Shown: positions 1 to 8,590, counted from the stretch's first letter. The stretch is DNA of 64,000 nt from Bradyrhizobium prioriisuperbiae (GCF_032397745.1 NZ_CP135921.1:6436501-6500500), one strand, 5' to 3'. Translations and numbers: made by a program. The notes: a model not told the origin generated them from the sequence alone.

Positions 1-1
1 C

Positions 2-526
2 CAGTCCTTCGTGGCCGGCAGTGTCGCGATCCTTGTGGACTCCACGTCCTATGTGGCGGCTGCTGATCGCCAGATCGGCGGGCGCTTCAAGTTCCGGACG
101 ATGGCTTTTCCGCTGGCATCGGAAGCCGGTCGTCTGCCCGCGGGCGGCAACGTGGCCATGGTGTTTGCGACCGATGCCGCCCGGCGACAGGCGGCCTGGG
201 AGTATGTGAAGTTCGTGACCGGCCCGGTGGGACAGACCCAGATGGTCAACCTGACCGGGTACATGCCCGGTAACGAAATCGCGGTGAAACAGCCTGACAT
301 GCTTGGCGGCTTCTATGAGAAAAACCCCAATCACAAGACCAGCATCGCGCAGCTTCCGGTGCTGACCGAATGGGCTGCCTTTCCCGGCGACAATTCCCTG
401 AAGATCATCGAGGTGATCAAGTCCCACACAGAAGGTCTGGTGACGGGACGGCGCTCGGCAGAGGAGACCATGCCGGTCCTGGTCAAGGACGTGACGGCGC
501 TGCTGCCGGCCTGCGCTGGTCGGTAG
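2..526 (+). CDS. ABC transporter substrate-binding protein, C-terminal part
   Basis: Only the C-terminal ~174 residues are inside the window; the reading frame is open to the left edge, so the true start lies upstream. The visible part resembles the second lobe of family 1 extracellular solute-binding proteins (sugar or glycerol-3-phosphate type). It has the 'PLASEAGRLPAGGNVAMV' stretch, a segment on residues joining a window to the chain end ('AWEYVKFVTGPVGQTQMV') and a 'GYMPGN' loop, all typical of that fold. Such proteins bind substrate in the periplasm and deliver it to an inner-membrane ABC permease. The permease genes are not in the window, so the substrate cannot be named. The gene ends without a clear terminator but is followed by a palindromic repeat. 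Confidence 0.8.
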   Translation, partial: QSFVAGSVAILVDSTSYVAAADRQIGGRFKFRTMAFPLASEAGRLPAGGNVAMVFATDAARRQAAWEYVKFVTGPVGQTQMVNLTGYMPGNEIAVKQPDMLGGFYEKNPNHKTSIAQLPVLTEWAAFPGDNSLKIIEVIKSHTEGLVTGRRSAEETMPVLVKDVTALLPACAGR

Positions 527-597
527 GCTGCCTTGAATTTAAACCCGGCTGAATCATCAGTCGTGTTTCGTTTTGCTGATCGAACCGGTTCAGAGCC

Positions 598-682
598 GTA
601 GGATGGGTTGAGCCAAACGCGAAACCCATCATTGCTCTGCTGGCGGGGAATGATGGGTTTCGCTGCGCTCAACCCATCCTAC
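598..682. repeat. Palindromic intergenic repeat (REP/BIME-like)
   Basis: The left arm starts GTAGGATGGGTTGAGC and continues to AACCCATCATT. The right arm is its near-perfect reverse complement, ending GCTCAACCCATCCTAC, with a loop of about 15 bases. The arms are about 34-36 nt and differ only by a small indel near the middle. It lies between two unrelated convergent genes, as expected for a dispersed REP-like element. I recall similar elements from Bradyrhizobium-group genomes, but no second copy is seen in this window. Confidence 0.75.
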
Positions 683-723
683 ATGCTGGTGAAGCCGGGC
701 TTTTTGTGGAAGCGGAGAGGAGT

Positions 724-1464
724 TCAGTAGTTTTCCTTGAACGGGCGCAGGTCGATTTCCTGGGTCCAGGCCGAGCGTGGCTGCGAGTGAATCTGCCAAT
801 AGGTCTCCGCGATGGCGTTGACATCGAGCAGGCCATCTTCGCCGCGCTGTTCCGCAAGCGCCGGATTGCGCGACAGCAAGCGTTCGCCGGCGATGCCGCC
901 ATCGATCACGGCGTGTGCGACATGGATGCCGGCCTTGCCGTAGTCACGCGCCATGCTCTGGGCGATCATCCGCAGGCCGGCCTTGGCTGCCGCGAACTGC
1001 GCATAGCCCGGCTTGCCGCGCAGGCTGGCGGAGGCGCCGGTGAAGATCACGGTGCCACGTCCCAGCGGCACCAGCCGTCGTGCCGCTTCGCGTCCGACCA
1101 GGAAGCCGCCGAAGCAACAGATCCGCCAGAAATTCTCGAACTGCTCGGCGGTCAGTTCGCGGAAATCGATGTGCTGGTTGATGCCGGCGTTGAACACCAC
1201 CGCATCAGGGGCATCGAACTCGCTGCCCAGCGACGTCGCGCGGTCGAACAGCTTGATGACGTCGGCTTCCTTGGTGGCATCGGCGATCACGAATTCGGCG
1301 CTGCCGCGCGACTTGCCGATGGTATCGACCACCTGTTGCAGCTTGCTCGCGGTGCGGCCGGCGGCGATCACGTGATAACCTTCGGACGCAAAACGGCGGC
1401 AGACGGCGGCGCCGACGCCTAATTCGGCCCCCACGCCAACGATCACAGCGGTTGGTTTTGCCAT
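724..1464 (-). CDS. SDR family oxidoreductase with Phe in the active-site Tyr position
   Basis: A 246-residue short-chain dehydrogenase/reductase of classical length. The N-terminus carries the nucleotide-binding glycine motif (GVGAELGVG, residues ~10-18). An NAG motif follows at ~91-93 and the catalytic-serine segment at ~140-145 (FTGASAS). The position that normally holds YxxxK reads FAAAK, so the general-acid tyrosine is replaced by phenylalanine; a tyrosine lies three residues earlier. Related SDRs of this subgroup carry the same FAAAK, so it looks like a family trait. An AAGGAGT ribosome-binding site precedes the ATG. The substrate is unknown. Confidence 0.85.
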   Translation of the reverse strand: MAKPTAVIVGVGAELGVGAAVCRRFASEGYHVIAAGRTASKLQQVVDTIGKSRGSAEFVIADATKEADVIKLFDRATSLGSEFDAPDAVVFNAGINQHIDFRELTAEQFENFWRICCFGGFLVGREAARRLVPLGRGTVIFTGASASLRGKPGYAQFAAAKAGLRMIAQSMARDYGKAGIHVAHAVIDGGIAGERLLSRNPALAEQRGEDGLLDVNAIAETYWQIHSQPRSAWTQEIDLRPFKENY

Positions 1465-1666
1465 TCATCAACTCCTTGAGGTTGCGGACCAAATCCTGAT
1501 CGAGCCTAGCTCAGCCCGCAGGATTCCGGTCAGGTATTTGGCGTCAAATCTGCAGGGGCCACATGCAGCATTCCCATGGTGTCAGGCCATATTGAATGAT
1601 AGTCATAATACAAAGCCGACGCCACCGGCCGACCGTTTATTGAGTGATTTGGATCTGGATTTCGCC

Positions 1667-2890
1667 ATGACGCAGGAATTGCCCCACCAGGGCGCATTTG
1701 CAGTGGATTCGCCGCGTGTCGCGGCCGGAACCGGCAATATCCTTATTCTCGCGGGACTGGCGGCGCTGGGCACACTGGCGACCAGCATCCTGCTGCCGTC
1801 GCTGCCGAGTCTGGCCAAGACCTTCGGTGTTCCGACCGCATCGGTATCGAGCGCGATCAGTCTGTTTCTGGCGGCCTTCGCGGTCGGCCAGCTCATTGTC
1901 GGTCCATTGTCCGACCGGTTCGGCCGGCGCGGGCTGGTGCTGGCAGGGCTTGTGCTGTTTGTGATCGGGAGTGCGATCTGCGGGTTGGCCTCCGATCTGC
2001 CGACGCTGCTGATCGGTCGTGTGGTGCAGGCCCTGGGGGCGTGCGCGTCATCGGTGCTGGCCCGGGCGATCGCGCGGGACCTTCTGGATGGCGAGGCGCT
2101 GGCGCGCGCGCTGGCCTTCATCATGATTGCGACTGCCGCGGCCCCCGGATTTTCTCCCTTGCTCGGCGGCTTGCTGGAGCAGGCCTTTGGCTGGCGCTCC
2201 GCCTTTATCGTGGTCGCGATCATCGCCGCCGTCGTGGCCTTGCTTTACAACAGTGCGCTCGGGGAGACCCATGACGGCGTCAAGCTGCCGCTCGACCCCT
2301 GGCATATCGCGCTATCGTATGTCGGCTTGATCAAGGATATCCGGTTCATCGCGCCGGCGCTGACCGTAGGGCTGATCATGGGTGGGCTGTTTGCGATGTT
2401 CTCCGCGTCACCAGCGATCCTGATCGAGGGATTGAAGTATTCACCGCTGGCGCTCGGCGCATTCTTTGCCGGCACGGTGTTTGTGGTGTTCGCCGCAGGC
2501 ATGATCGCTCCCAAATTGGCGGCGCGCTGGGGCCTGCGGAATGCGATCCTGTTTGCACTCGCCGTGGCTTGTGCCGGCGGTCTCGCGCTGCTGGGCGCGC
2601 AGTTTGTCGAGCGGTCGCTCGCGACTTATCTCGGCCCGGTTCTGATCTTTCTGTTCGGCATGGGGATCGTCAATCCGCTGGGGACTGCGCTGGCGCTGTC
2701 GCCATTCGGCGATCGCGCCGGTCTCGCCTCGGCGCTGGTGGGTTTCCTGCAGATGGCGGGAGCTGCCATCGGGGTCAGTGCTGCGGCGTCCGTGGCATCA
2801 CCGGCGATCCTCGGGCTCGGCATTGTGCTGGTGGTCGCGACGCTGTCGGCGCTGATCGTGTTTTTCGTTGGTCGCGTGAAGCCGGCTTGA
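1667..2890 (+). CDS. MFS drug efflux transporter, Bcr/CflA type
   Basis: About 407 residues with the twelve hydrophobic segments of the major facilitator superfamily. The loop 2-3 signature (GPLSDRFGRRG, residues ~80-90) and the order of the helices fit the Bcr/CflA drug:H+ antiporters of the inner membrane. I chose the ATG at 1667 because the upstream in-frame extension is not transporter-like and the first helix follows about 25 residues later. The gene converges on the thiolase gene and shares the spacer containing that gene's terminator. The exported compound cannot be told from sequence. Confidence 0.85.
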   Translation: MTQELPHQGAFAVDSPRVAAGTGNILILAGLAALGTLATSILLPSLPSLAKTFGVPTASVSSAISLFLAAFAVGQLIVGPLSDRFGRRGLVLAGLVLFVIGSAICGLASDLPTLLIGRVVQALGACASSVLARAIARDLLDGEALARALAFIMIATAAAPGFSPLLGGLLEQAFGWRSAFIVVAIIAAVVALLYNSALGETHDGVKLPLDPWHIALSYVGLIKDIRFIAPALTVGLIMGGLFAMFSASPAILIEGLKYSPLALGAFFAGTVFVVFAAGMIAPKLAARWGLRNAILFALAVACAGGLALLGAQFVERSLATYLGPVLIFLFGMGIVNPLGTALALSPFGDRAGLASALVGFLQMAGAAIGVSAAASVASPAILGLGIVLVVATLSALIVFFVGRVKPA

Positions 2891-2903
2891 GAAACACGCA
2901 CAT

Positions 2904-2930
2904 AAAAAAAGCCCCCGCCGAAGCGGAGGC
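2904..2930 (-). terminator. Rho-independent terminator of the thiolase gene
   Basis: Read on the minus strand, this is an 8-bp stem with one mismatch (GCCTCCGC, loop TTCG, GCGGGGGC) followed by seven T residues. It starts about 22 bases beyond the thiolase stop codon. On the plus strand the tail is poor, so it mainly serves the thiolase. Confidence 0.85.
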
Positions 2931-2951
2931 TTTCGGAAGTGCCCTCGAAAA

Positions 2952-4154
2952 TCAGTGCACGCGCTCGATGGCAATCGCAGTGGCTTCGCCGCCGCCGATA
3001 CAGAGCGAGGCGACGCCGCGGCGCAGATTGTTGTTTTCCATGGCATGCAGCAGGGTGACGATCAGGCGTGCCCCCGTGGCGCCGATCGGATGGCCGAGTG
3101 CGCAGGCGCCGCCATTGATGTTGAGCTTGTCGCGGGGAATGCCGAGATCGCGGGCGGCCGCCATCGGAACCACGGCGAAAGCCTCGTTGATCTCGAACAG
3201 GTCGACATCGCCGACGGTCCAGCCGAGCTTCTCCAAGAGCTTGCGGATGGCCGGGATCGGCGCGGTGGTGAACCACTGCGGCTCCTGGCTGTGGGTGGAA
3301 TGGCCCTTGATTTCGGCGAGGATCGGCAGCCCCTCGCGCTGCGCCAGCGAGCGGCGTGTCAGCACCAGGGCCGCGGCGCCGTCGGCATTGGCCGAGGAGG
3401 CGGCCGGCGTAATGGTGCCGTTGGCGCGGAACGCCGGCTTCAGGCCGGGGATCTTGTTGGGATCGACTTTCAGCGGATGCTCATCATTGGCGACGACGCG
3501 TGGGCCGGCTTTCTCAGCCAGCGTGATCGGCACGATCTCGTTCCTGAACGCGCCGCTCTCCACCGCCTTGCGGGCGCGGGTCAGCGTTTCCATCGCATAT
3601 TCGTCCTGGTCCTTGCGGGTGAATTGATAGGCTTCCGCGGTGGCCTCGCCGAAATCGCCCATCGAGCGGCCGCTTTCATAGGCGTCCTCGAGGCCGTCCA
3701 TCAGCATGTGGTCGATGATGCGGTCATGGCCGACGCGATAGCCGGCGCGGGCCTTCTGCAGTAAATAAGGCGCGTTCGACATGCTCTCCATGCCGCCGGA
3801 GACGACGATCTCGGCGGAACCGGCATTGATGATGTCATGGGCGAGCATGGTGGCCTTCATGCCGGAGCCGCAGACCTTGTTGATGGTGGTGGCGCCGGTG
3901 GCATCCGGCAGTTTGGCGCCGCGGGCAGCCTGGCGGGCCGGCGCCTGGCCCTGGCCGGCGGGCAGCACGCAGCCCATGAACACCTCGTCGATCCGCTCCG
4001 GCGACAATTTGGCGCGCTCCACGGCGGCCCCGATCACGTGCGCGCCGAGCTTGTGGGCGCTGAGCAGCGACAATTCGCCCTGGAACCGCCCGAGCGGGGT
4101 GCGGGCTGCGGAGACGATGACGACGGGATCGGATGATGCTGACTTAGAGGACAT
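2952..4154 (-). CDS. Acetyl-CoA C-acetyltransferase (thiolase)
   Basis: A 400-residue thiolase II family enzyme that condenses two acetyl-CoA to acetoacetyl-CoA or cleaves 3-ketoacyl-CoA. Its acylated cysteine is C95 in NKVCGSGMK. The C-terminal half carries the histidine motif GHPIGATGAR and the short CIGGGEATA segment in place of the usual CxGGGxG, giving a complete active site. The family serves polyhydroxybutyrate synthesis, ketone-body or fatty-acid metabolism. No phaB or acyl-CoA dehydrogenase gene is adjacent, so I leave the symbol empty. A TATAAT box and a palindrome lie about 60-80 bases upstream of the start. Confidence 0.93.
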   Translation of the reverse strand: MSSKSASSDPVVIVSAARTPLGRFQGELSLLSAHKLGAHVIGAAVERAKLSPERIDEVFMGCVLPAGQGQAPARQAARGAKLPDATGATTINKVCGSGMKATMLAHDIINAGSAEIVVSGGMESMSNAPYLLQKARAGYRVGHDRIIDHMLMDGLEDAYESGRSMGDFGEATAEAYQFTRKDQDEYAMETLTRARKAVESGAFRNEIVPITLAEKAGPRVVANDEHPLKVDPNKIPGLKPAFRANGTITPAASSANADGAAALVLTRRSLAQREGLPILAEIKGHSTHSQEPQWFTTAPIPAIRKLLEKLGWTVGDVDLFEINEAFAVVPMAAARDLGIPRDKLNINGGACALGHPIGATGARLIVTLLHAMENNNLRRGVASLCIGGGEATAIAIERVH

Positions 4155-4211
4155 GGGGTTTGCTCTCCTGATGATTGTCTGGCGATTGCCTGGGTGTGAT
4201 CCGCAGCCGCA

Positions 4212-4233
4212 ATTATAGAATGATATCTATCAT
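4212..4233 (-). promoter_or_regulatory. Putative thiolase promoter with overlapping palindrome
   Basis: On the minus strand there is a perfect TATAAT at 4217-4212, 58 bases before the thiolase ATG. Directly upstream is a palindrome with arms ATGATA and TATCAT around two bases (4220-4233), lying between the -10 and the expected -35. No good -35 is visible. A repressor or activator site is plausible but unproven. Confidence 0.4.
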
Positions 4234-4417
4234 ATGATCCGCCTCATTCGATTGCAATCGACGCGGGGCAGGCGCCCGTATGTGGTGTGCCACGGCATGA
4301 CGGGAACGGGCGTGATCACAGTTGAGGTCCGAAGCACAGTTAAGACTGCCCTAAGCAGTTCACGGTACGGTTTTCCCGCAGATTTGATTGACTCGTTTTT
4401 CCCAGCCGGAGATTTCC

Positions 4418-6106
4418 ATGAAGCTGTTCGACAACCTTCCCATCCCCGCAAAGCTGGGAGGTCTGGTGGCCATTGCATTGCTCGGCTTGGGAGCCGCCGG
4501 CGTGTGGGCCGGGCGGCTGATGAACGAGGAAATCCTGAACGATCGAATCACACAGACACACGCCATCGTCGAGGTGGCGAAGAATGTCGCGCTTGGATTG
4601 CAGAAACAGGTCGAGGCCGGCGAACTGACCAAGGATGCTGCGATCAAGGAATTCGCGCGCCGCGCGCAGACCATGACCTACGACAAGGGCACCGGTTACA
4701 TCTTCGTCTACACCATGGATGGCGTGACGGTGGCCACCCCGGACACCAAGACCATCGGCACCAATCGTCTCGACATCAAAACCAACGGCCGGATGCTGAC
4801 GCGCGAACTGCGTGACGGGGTGGCGGCGAAAGGCGACGTGACGCTGAGCTACGAATTCGTGAAGCCGGGCGGGACCGAACTGAGCCGCAAGCTGGGATAT
4901 GCGGTGGCCATTCCGGGCTGGGATATGTTCGTCGGGACAGGCGCTTACCTCGACGATCTCGATGCCAAGCTGAAGCCGATCATGTGGTCGCTCGGGCTTG
5001 CGATGCTCGCGATCGCCGCCATCACTGGTTTGACTGCGTGGCTCACCGCCCGTGGCATCACCGGACCGCTCGGGCGGCTCGGCGCCAGCATGCAGAAGCT
5101 TGCCGCCGGCGATCTGGATACGGTCGTGGCGGGCGCCGGCCGGCGCGACGAGATCGGCTCGATGGCGGCCACCGTGCAGATCTTCAAGGACAATGCGATC
5201 CGGATTCGCGGACTTGAGCAGAAGGACGCGGAGACGCAGCGCCTTGCCGTCAGCGAGCGTCGCGCGACAATGACTGCGCTGGCGGACGGTTTCGAGCGCA
5301 GCGTCAACGGAGTTGTGCGCTCGGTCGCATCCTCGGCGGTTGCGATGCAGACGGCCGCGGAGTCCATGACGGCGACCGCCGGCGACACCAGCCAGCGCGC
5401 AGCGACCGTAGGTGTCGCGTCTGAAAAGGCGCTCAACAACGTGCAGACCGTTGCGGCGGCGGCTGAGGAGCTGTCGGCCTCGGTCTCCGAAATCTCCCGC
5501 CAGGTGGCGCAGTCCAACGACATCGCGCGCCGCGCCGTGGGCGAGGCGGAACAGACCAACTCGACCGTCCGGTTGTTGTCGGGTGGTGCGGAAAAAATCG
5601 GCGCGGTGGTTCAGCTCATTCAAACCATCGCCGAGCAGACCAACCTGCTGGCGCTCAACGCCACCATCGAAGCCGCGCGTGCGGGCGAAGCCGGCCGTGG
5701 CTTTGCAGTGGTCGCCTCGGAAGTGAAGGCGCTGGCGACCCAGACTGCCAAGGCGACCGAGGAAATCTCCGCCCAGGTCGCCAACATGCAGTCCACGACC
5801 GGCGATGCGGTGGCCGCGATCAACGGAATCGCCGGCACCATCGGCAAGATGAGTGAGATTGCCGTGACGATTTCGTCGGCGGTGGAAGAGCAGGGCGCGG
5901 CGACGCAGGAGATCGCGCGCAACATCCAGGCCGCGGCGGCGGGCTCGCGCGACATCACCGGCCATATCGGCGGCGTCAGCACGGCGGCTTCGGCCACGGG
6001 AACGGCGGCGTCGGACGTGCTGCGCGGCGCTCGCGAGCTCGACCAGCAGGCCGGCATGCTGCGCACGGCGGTCGACGAGTTCCTCGCCCAAGTTCGTGCG
6101 GCATAA
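4418..6106 (+). CDS. Methyl-accepting chemotaxis protein with Cache sensor
   Basis: A 562-residue chemoreceptor starting at MKLFDNLPIP. TM1 spans about residues 12-33. The periplasmic part is a single Cache domain (KGTGYIFVYTMDG, residues ~89-101, and GWDMFVGTG). TM2 is at about 188-210, followed by HAMP and the long signalling coiled coil. The hairpin tip that contacts CheA/CheW reads IAEQTNLLALNATIEAARAG. No C-terminal CheB/CheR pentapeptide is present. No che genes are nearby, so it is an orphan receptor feeding a remote pathway; the ligand is unknown. An in-frame ATG ten codons upstream is possible but lacks the normal transmembrane start context. Confidence 0.93.
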   Translation: MKLFDNLPIPAKLGGLVAIALLGLGAAGVWAGRLMNEEILNDRITQTHAIVEVAKNVALGLQKQVEAGELTKDAAIKEFARRAQTMTYDKGTGYIFVYTMDGVTVATPDTKTIGTNRLDIKTNGRMLTRELRDGVAAKGDVTLSYEFVKPGGTELSRKLGYAVAIPGWDMFVGTGAYLDDLDAKLKPIMWSLGLAMLAIAAITGLTAWLTARGITGPLGRLGASMQKLAAGDLDTVVAGAGRRDEIGSMAATVQIFKDNAIRIRGLEQKDAETQRLAVSERRATMTALADGFERSVNGVVRSVASSAVAMQTAAESMTATAGDTSQRAATVGVASEKALNNVQTVAAAAEELSASVSEISRQVAQSNDIARRAVGEAEQTNSTVRLLSGGAEKIGAVVQLIQTIAEQTNLLALNATIEAARAGEAGRGFAVVASEVKALATQTAKATEEISAQVANMQSTTGDAVAAINGIAGTIGKMSEIAVTISSAVEEQGAATQEIARNIQAAAAGSRDITGHIGGVSTAASATGTAASDVLRGARELDQQAGMLRTAVDEFLAQVRAA

Positions 6107-6261
6107 CGCTTTTTCGTGATCGTCCTGCGGCGCATTGGGCTCGCTTTTTTTGAGCCATTGCTGCTGATCCACAGCTTCGCTATGCCTCGTAGGGATGGCC
6201 CGGTCGGGATACCGGGCCAGATCGCGGCCTGGGCGGGCGGCGCCTTAAGCGACTGCGGGAC

Positions 6262-6603
6262 ATGAAAAACGGACTGTATTCAATTCGCATCGAGATGCTC
6301 GATGGCGTGCACGGCATCAACACTGGCGTGATGGTGCTGCGCGACGGGGTCATCCTCGGCGGAGACTCGTTCTTCTATTACGTCGGCAGCTACAGCTTCG
6401 CCGACGGCAGGTGGAAAGGCGAGATCCTCAACCGCGAGCACACCAAAACCTTCGACGAGCGACCGGTGTTCGGCGGCAAGGAGGTCTCGATTGGATTTTC
6501 GGGGGCCTACACCGACGATGGCGCAGAGGGCTCGGCCACGGCGCTCGCGGGCAAACGCAGCATCCGTTTCAAGGCCGATCTGCGCTTCCTGGCCGACGCA
6601 TAA
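6262..6603 (+). CDS. GrlR-like regulatory protein
   Basis: A 113-residue protein matching the GrlR fold: 'MKNGLYSIRIEMLDGVHG', then 'GVMVLRDGVILGGDSFFYYVGSY', then a strand-rich end. GrlR was described as a negative regulator of type III secretion in enteropathogenic E. coli, and related proteins are common in Bradyrhizobium-type genomes without that system. No GrlA partner or type III gene is in the window, so the role here is unknown. It stands alone between the chemoreceptor and a convergent nitronate monooxygenase gene. Confidence 0.7.
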   Translation: MKNGLYSIRIEMLDGVHGINTGVMVLRDGVILGGDSFFYYVGSYSFADGRWKGEILNREHTKTFDERPVFGGKEVSIGFSGAYTDDGAEGSATALAGKRSIRFKADLRFLADA

Positions 6604-6626
6604 TCTGGAGCAGCTTGCACAAAGAA

Positions 6627-6661
6627 CGGGGCCTGCGCGGTGGCGCAGACCCCGCTATTTT
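6627..6661 (+). terminator. Terminator-like hairpin after the GrlR-like gene
   Basis: The stem is CGGGG-c-CTGCGC, loop GGTG, GCGCAG-a-CCCCG, followed by CTATTTTA. It lies 23 bases after the stop codon and just before the end of the convergent gene. It may act on both strands. Confidence 0.65.
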
Positions 6662-6667
6662 ATGTGA

Positions 6668-7672
6668 TCACGCCACCTTCGCGGCCGCCTGTGCGGGACG
6701 ACCGAGGAAGCCGGCAAGGCGCCCCAGGATCAACTGCTCGGCTTCCGCCATGATGCGGTCGATCAGTTCCTTGACTGTCGGGATGTCGTGGATCAGGCCG
6801 ACCACCATGCCGCAGCTCCAGGCACCGGCATCCATCTCGCCGTCGATCATGACCTTGGGATAAACGCCCGCGACCTGGTCCATGATGTCTTCGATCTTCA
6901 GCGCAGCGCCCTTTTCGCGCTCGATCTGGATGAGTTTTTCGACGTTGGCGTTGTTCAGCACGCGCTCGGTGTTGCGCAGTGCGCGCATCACCAGCCGGGT
7001 GTCGAGCTCGGTGGCGGCGACCAGCGCTTTCTTGACGTTCTCATGCACCGGGGCTTCCTTGGTGGCGATGAAGCGGGTGCCCATGTTCATGCCTTCGGCG
7101 CCCATCGCCAGCGCCGCGACCAGGCTGCGCGCATCGGCCATGCCGCCCGAGGCCACGAACGGAATCTTCAGTTCCTCGGCGGCGCGCGGCAGCAGGATCA
7201 TGTTGGGCATGTCGTCTTCGCCCGGATGTCCGCCGCACTCGAAGCCGTCGACGCTGACTGCGTCGCAGCCGATGCTTTCAGCCTTCAGCGAGTGACGCAC
7301 CGACGTGCATTTATGAATGACCTTGATGCCGGCTTCCTTCAGCAGCGGCATATACTGTTCGGGGCTGCGGCCGGCGGTCTCCACGGCCTTGATGCCGCCT
7401 TCCTTGATGGCGGCGATATATTCCGGGTAAGGCGGCTTGGCGAAGGTGGGCAGGAAGGTCAGGTTCACGCCGAACGGCTTGTCGGTCATGTCGTGACAGC
7501 GCGCGATTTCCTTGGCGAGCAACTCGGGTGTCTTCTGGGTCAGCCCGGTGATGATGCCGAGACCGCCGGCATTGGAGACGGCCGCGGCCAGCTCCGCGAA
7601 ACCGACATAGTGCATGCCGCCCTGGATGATCGGATGCTCGATGCCGAAGAGGTCCGTGATACGCGTCTTCAT
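6668..7672 (-). CDS. Nitronate monooxygenase family flavoprotein
   Basis: A 334-residue TIM-barrel FMN enzyme of the 2-nitropropane dioxygenase/nitronate monooxygenase family. These enzymes oxidise alkyl nitronates; some relatives are enoyl reductase-like. Recognisable parts are the N-terminal FGIEHPIIQGGM motif, the central DGFECGGHPGEDD loop carrying the active-site histidine region (~150-160), and FVASGGMADARSL with GMNMGTRF for phosphate binding. A strong AGGAGA site precedes the ATG. It is divergent from a TetR gene, which probably controls it. Substrate specificity cannot be fixed. Confidence 0.88.
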   Translation of the reverse strand: MKTRITDLFGIEHPIIQGGMHYVGFAELAAAVSNAGGLGIITGLTQKTPELLAKEIARCHDMTDKPFGVNLTFLPTFAKPPYPEYIAAIKEGGIKAVETAGRSPEQYMPLLKEAGIKVIHKCTSVRHSLKAESIGCDAVSVDGFECGGHPGEDDMPNMILLPRAAEELKIPFVASGGMADARSLVAALAMGAEGMNMGTRFIATKEAPVHENVKKALVAATELDTRLVMRALRNTERVLNNANVEKLIQIEREKGAALKIEDIMDQVAGVYPKVMIDGEMDAGAWSCGMVVGLIHDIPTVKELIDRIMAEAEQLILGRLAGFLGRPAQAAAKVA

Positions 7673-8005
7673 CCCTGTCTCCTGCCTTTCGATTGTTGTC
7701 TATATTTACCGGTTTGCCGACGGCTTGATTCCAGCTTGGCCATGAAACCGCGCGACTTGCAAATGCCGAGAAATTTGCCTGCCAGCGCCTGGACGCAATC
7801 ATTTCGCAGGGCGAAATCGACAGCGTTTCCTCCATTAAGTTCTAAAAAGGAACTATAGTATTGCGCTGCACTGCCGCAATGGTCAAGCGGGATTCTGCGC
7901 AACGCCCGACAGAGCAGCATTGAATTACGGTTATAATTTTCTATGATGGGTGCCCTATATAGGTTCAACCCGTGCTTGATCGTCGGTGGAACCAAGAGGA
8001 GCCGA
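7673..8005. promoter_or_regulatory. Divergent control region with candidate TetR operator
   Basis: This 333-bp AT-richer spacer separates the nitronate monooxygenase and TetR genes. It contains a 17-bp inverted repeat, AGTTCTAAAAAGGAACT, at 7838-7854. Further right it holds an AT-rich stretch (about 7925-7965) that could be the tetR promoter. No convincing -35/-10 pair was identified and no small gene is supported. Confidence 0.45.
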
Positions 8006-8590
8006 ATGCGCTACGAGAAGGGTCACAAGGACACCACCCGCAAGCACATCATCGATGTGGCGGCGCGCCGGTTTCGCAACGATGGTGTTGCGGCCGCGGG
8101 CCTCGCGGGCATCATGACCGATGCCGGCCTGACCAACGGCGCGTTCTACACGCACTTCTCGTCCAAGGACGATCTGGTCTGCGAGACCCTGACCGCAGCG
8201 CTGGACAAGATGCGGCAACGGATTCTGGCTGCCGAGGGTGACGGCGCCATCCGCGATTATTTGAGCACCCGCCATCGCGATCACCCCGAGACCGGCTGTC
8301 CAACCTCGGCGCTGGTCGCCGAAATCGCCCGGCTGCCGCGAAAGACCCGTGCCATCTACACCGAGCGGGTGGCCAAATTGTTCGAGCTGATGGCAAGCCG
8401 CTTTGCGGAGGGGTCGGAACAGGAGCGGCGGCGGCGCGCCATGGCGCTCTACGGCCTGATGATCGGGACGCTGCAACTGGCCCGCGCCGTGTGTGACAAG
8501 AAACTCTCCGACGAAATCCTGGAGAATGGCCTGCAGACGGCGCTTGCCATTGCGGGGCGGCCGACCGACGGCGGGCCATCCAAGCCCTGA
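8006..8590 (+). CDS. TetR/AcrR family transcriptional regulator
   Basis: 194 residues from the ATG at 8006, chosen for the AAGAGGA site just upstream and the MRYEKGHKDTTRKHI start. The N-terminal helix-turn-helix is clear (VAARRFRNDGVAAAGLAGIMTDAGLTNG followed by AFYTHFSSKDDL, in overlapping pieces at residues ~17-58). The C-terminal ligand domain contains a PETGCPTSAL segment typical of the TetR_C subgroup often linked to oxidoreductases. It likely represses itself and the divergent nitronate monooxygenase gene, with the palindrome at 7838-7854 as a candidate site. The inducer is unknown. Confidence 0.85.
   Translation: MRYEKGHKDTTRKHIIDVAARRFRNDGVAAAGLAGIMTDAGLTNGAFYTHFSSKDDLVCETLTAALDKMRQRILAAEGDGAIRDYLSTRHRDHPETGCPTSALVAEIARLPRKTRAIYTERVAKLFELMASRFAEGSEQERRRRAMALYGLMIGTLQLARAVCDKKLSDEILENGLQTALAIAGRPTDGGPSKP

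Noticed and set aside
4340..6172. A very long open frame (about 610 codons) antisense to the chemoreceptor gene
   Set aside because: The translation is rich in His, Arg and Gly with no domain, as expected for the mirror of a GC-rich gene; the plus-strand gene is unmistakable.
6197..6218. A GGCCCGGT/ACCGGGCC hairpin about 90 bases after the chemoreceptor gene
   Set aside because: Too far from the stop and without a T-run to be called a terminator.
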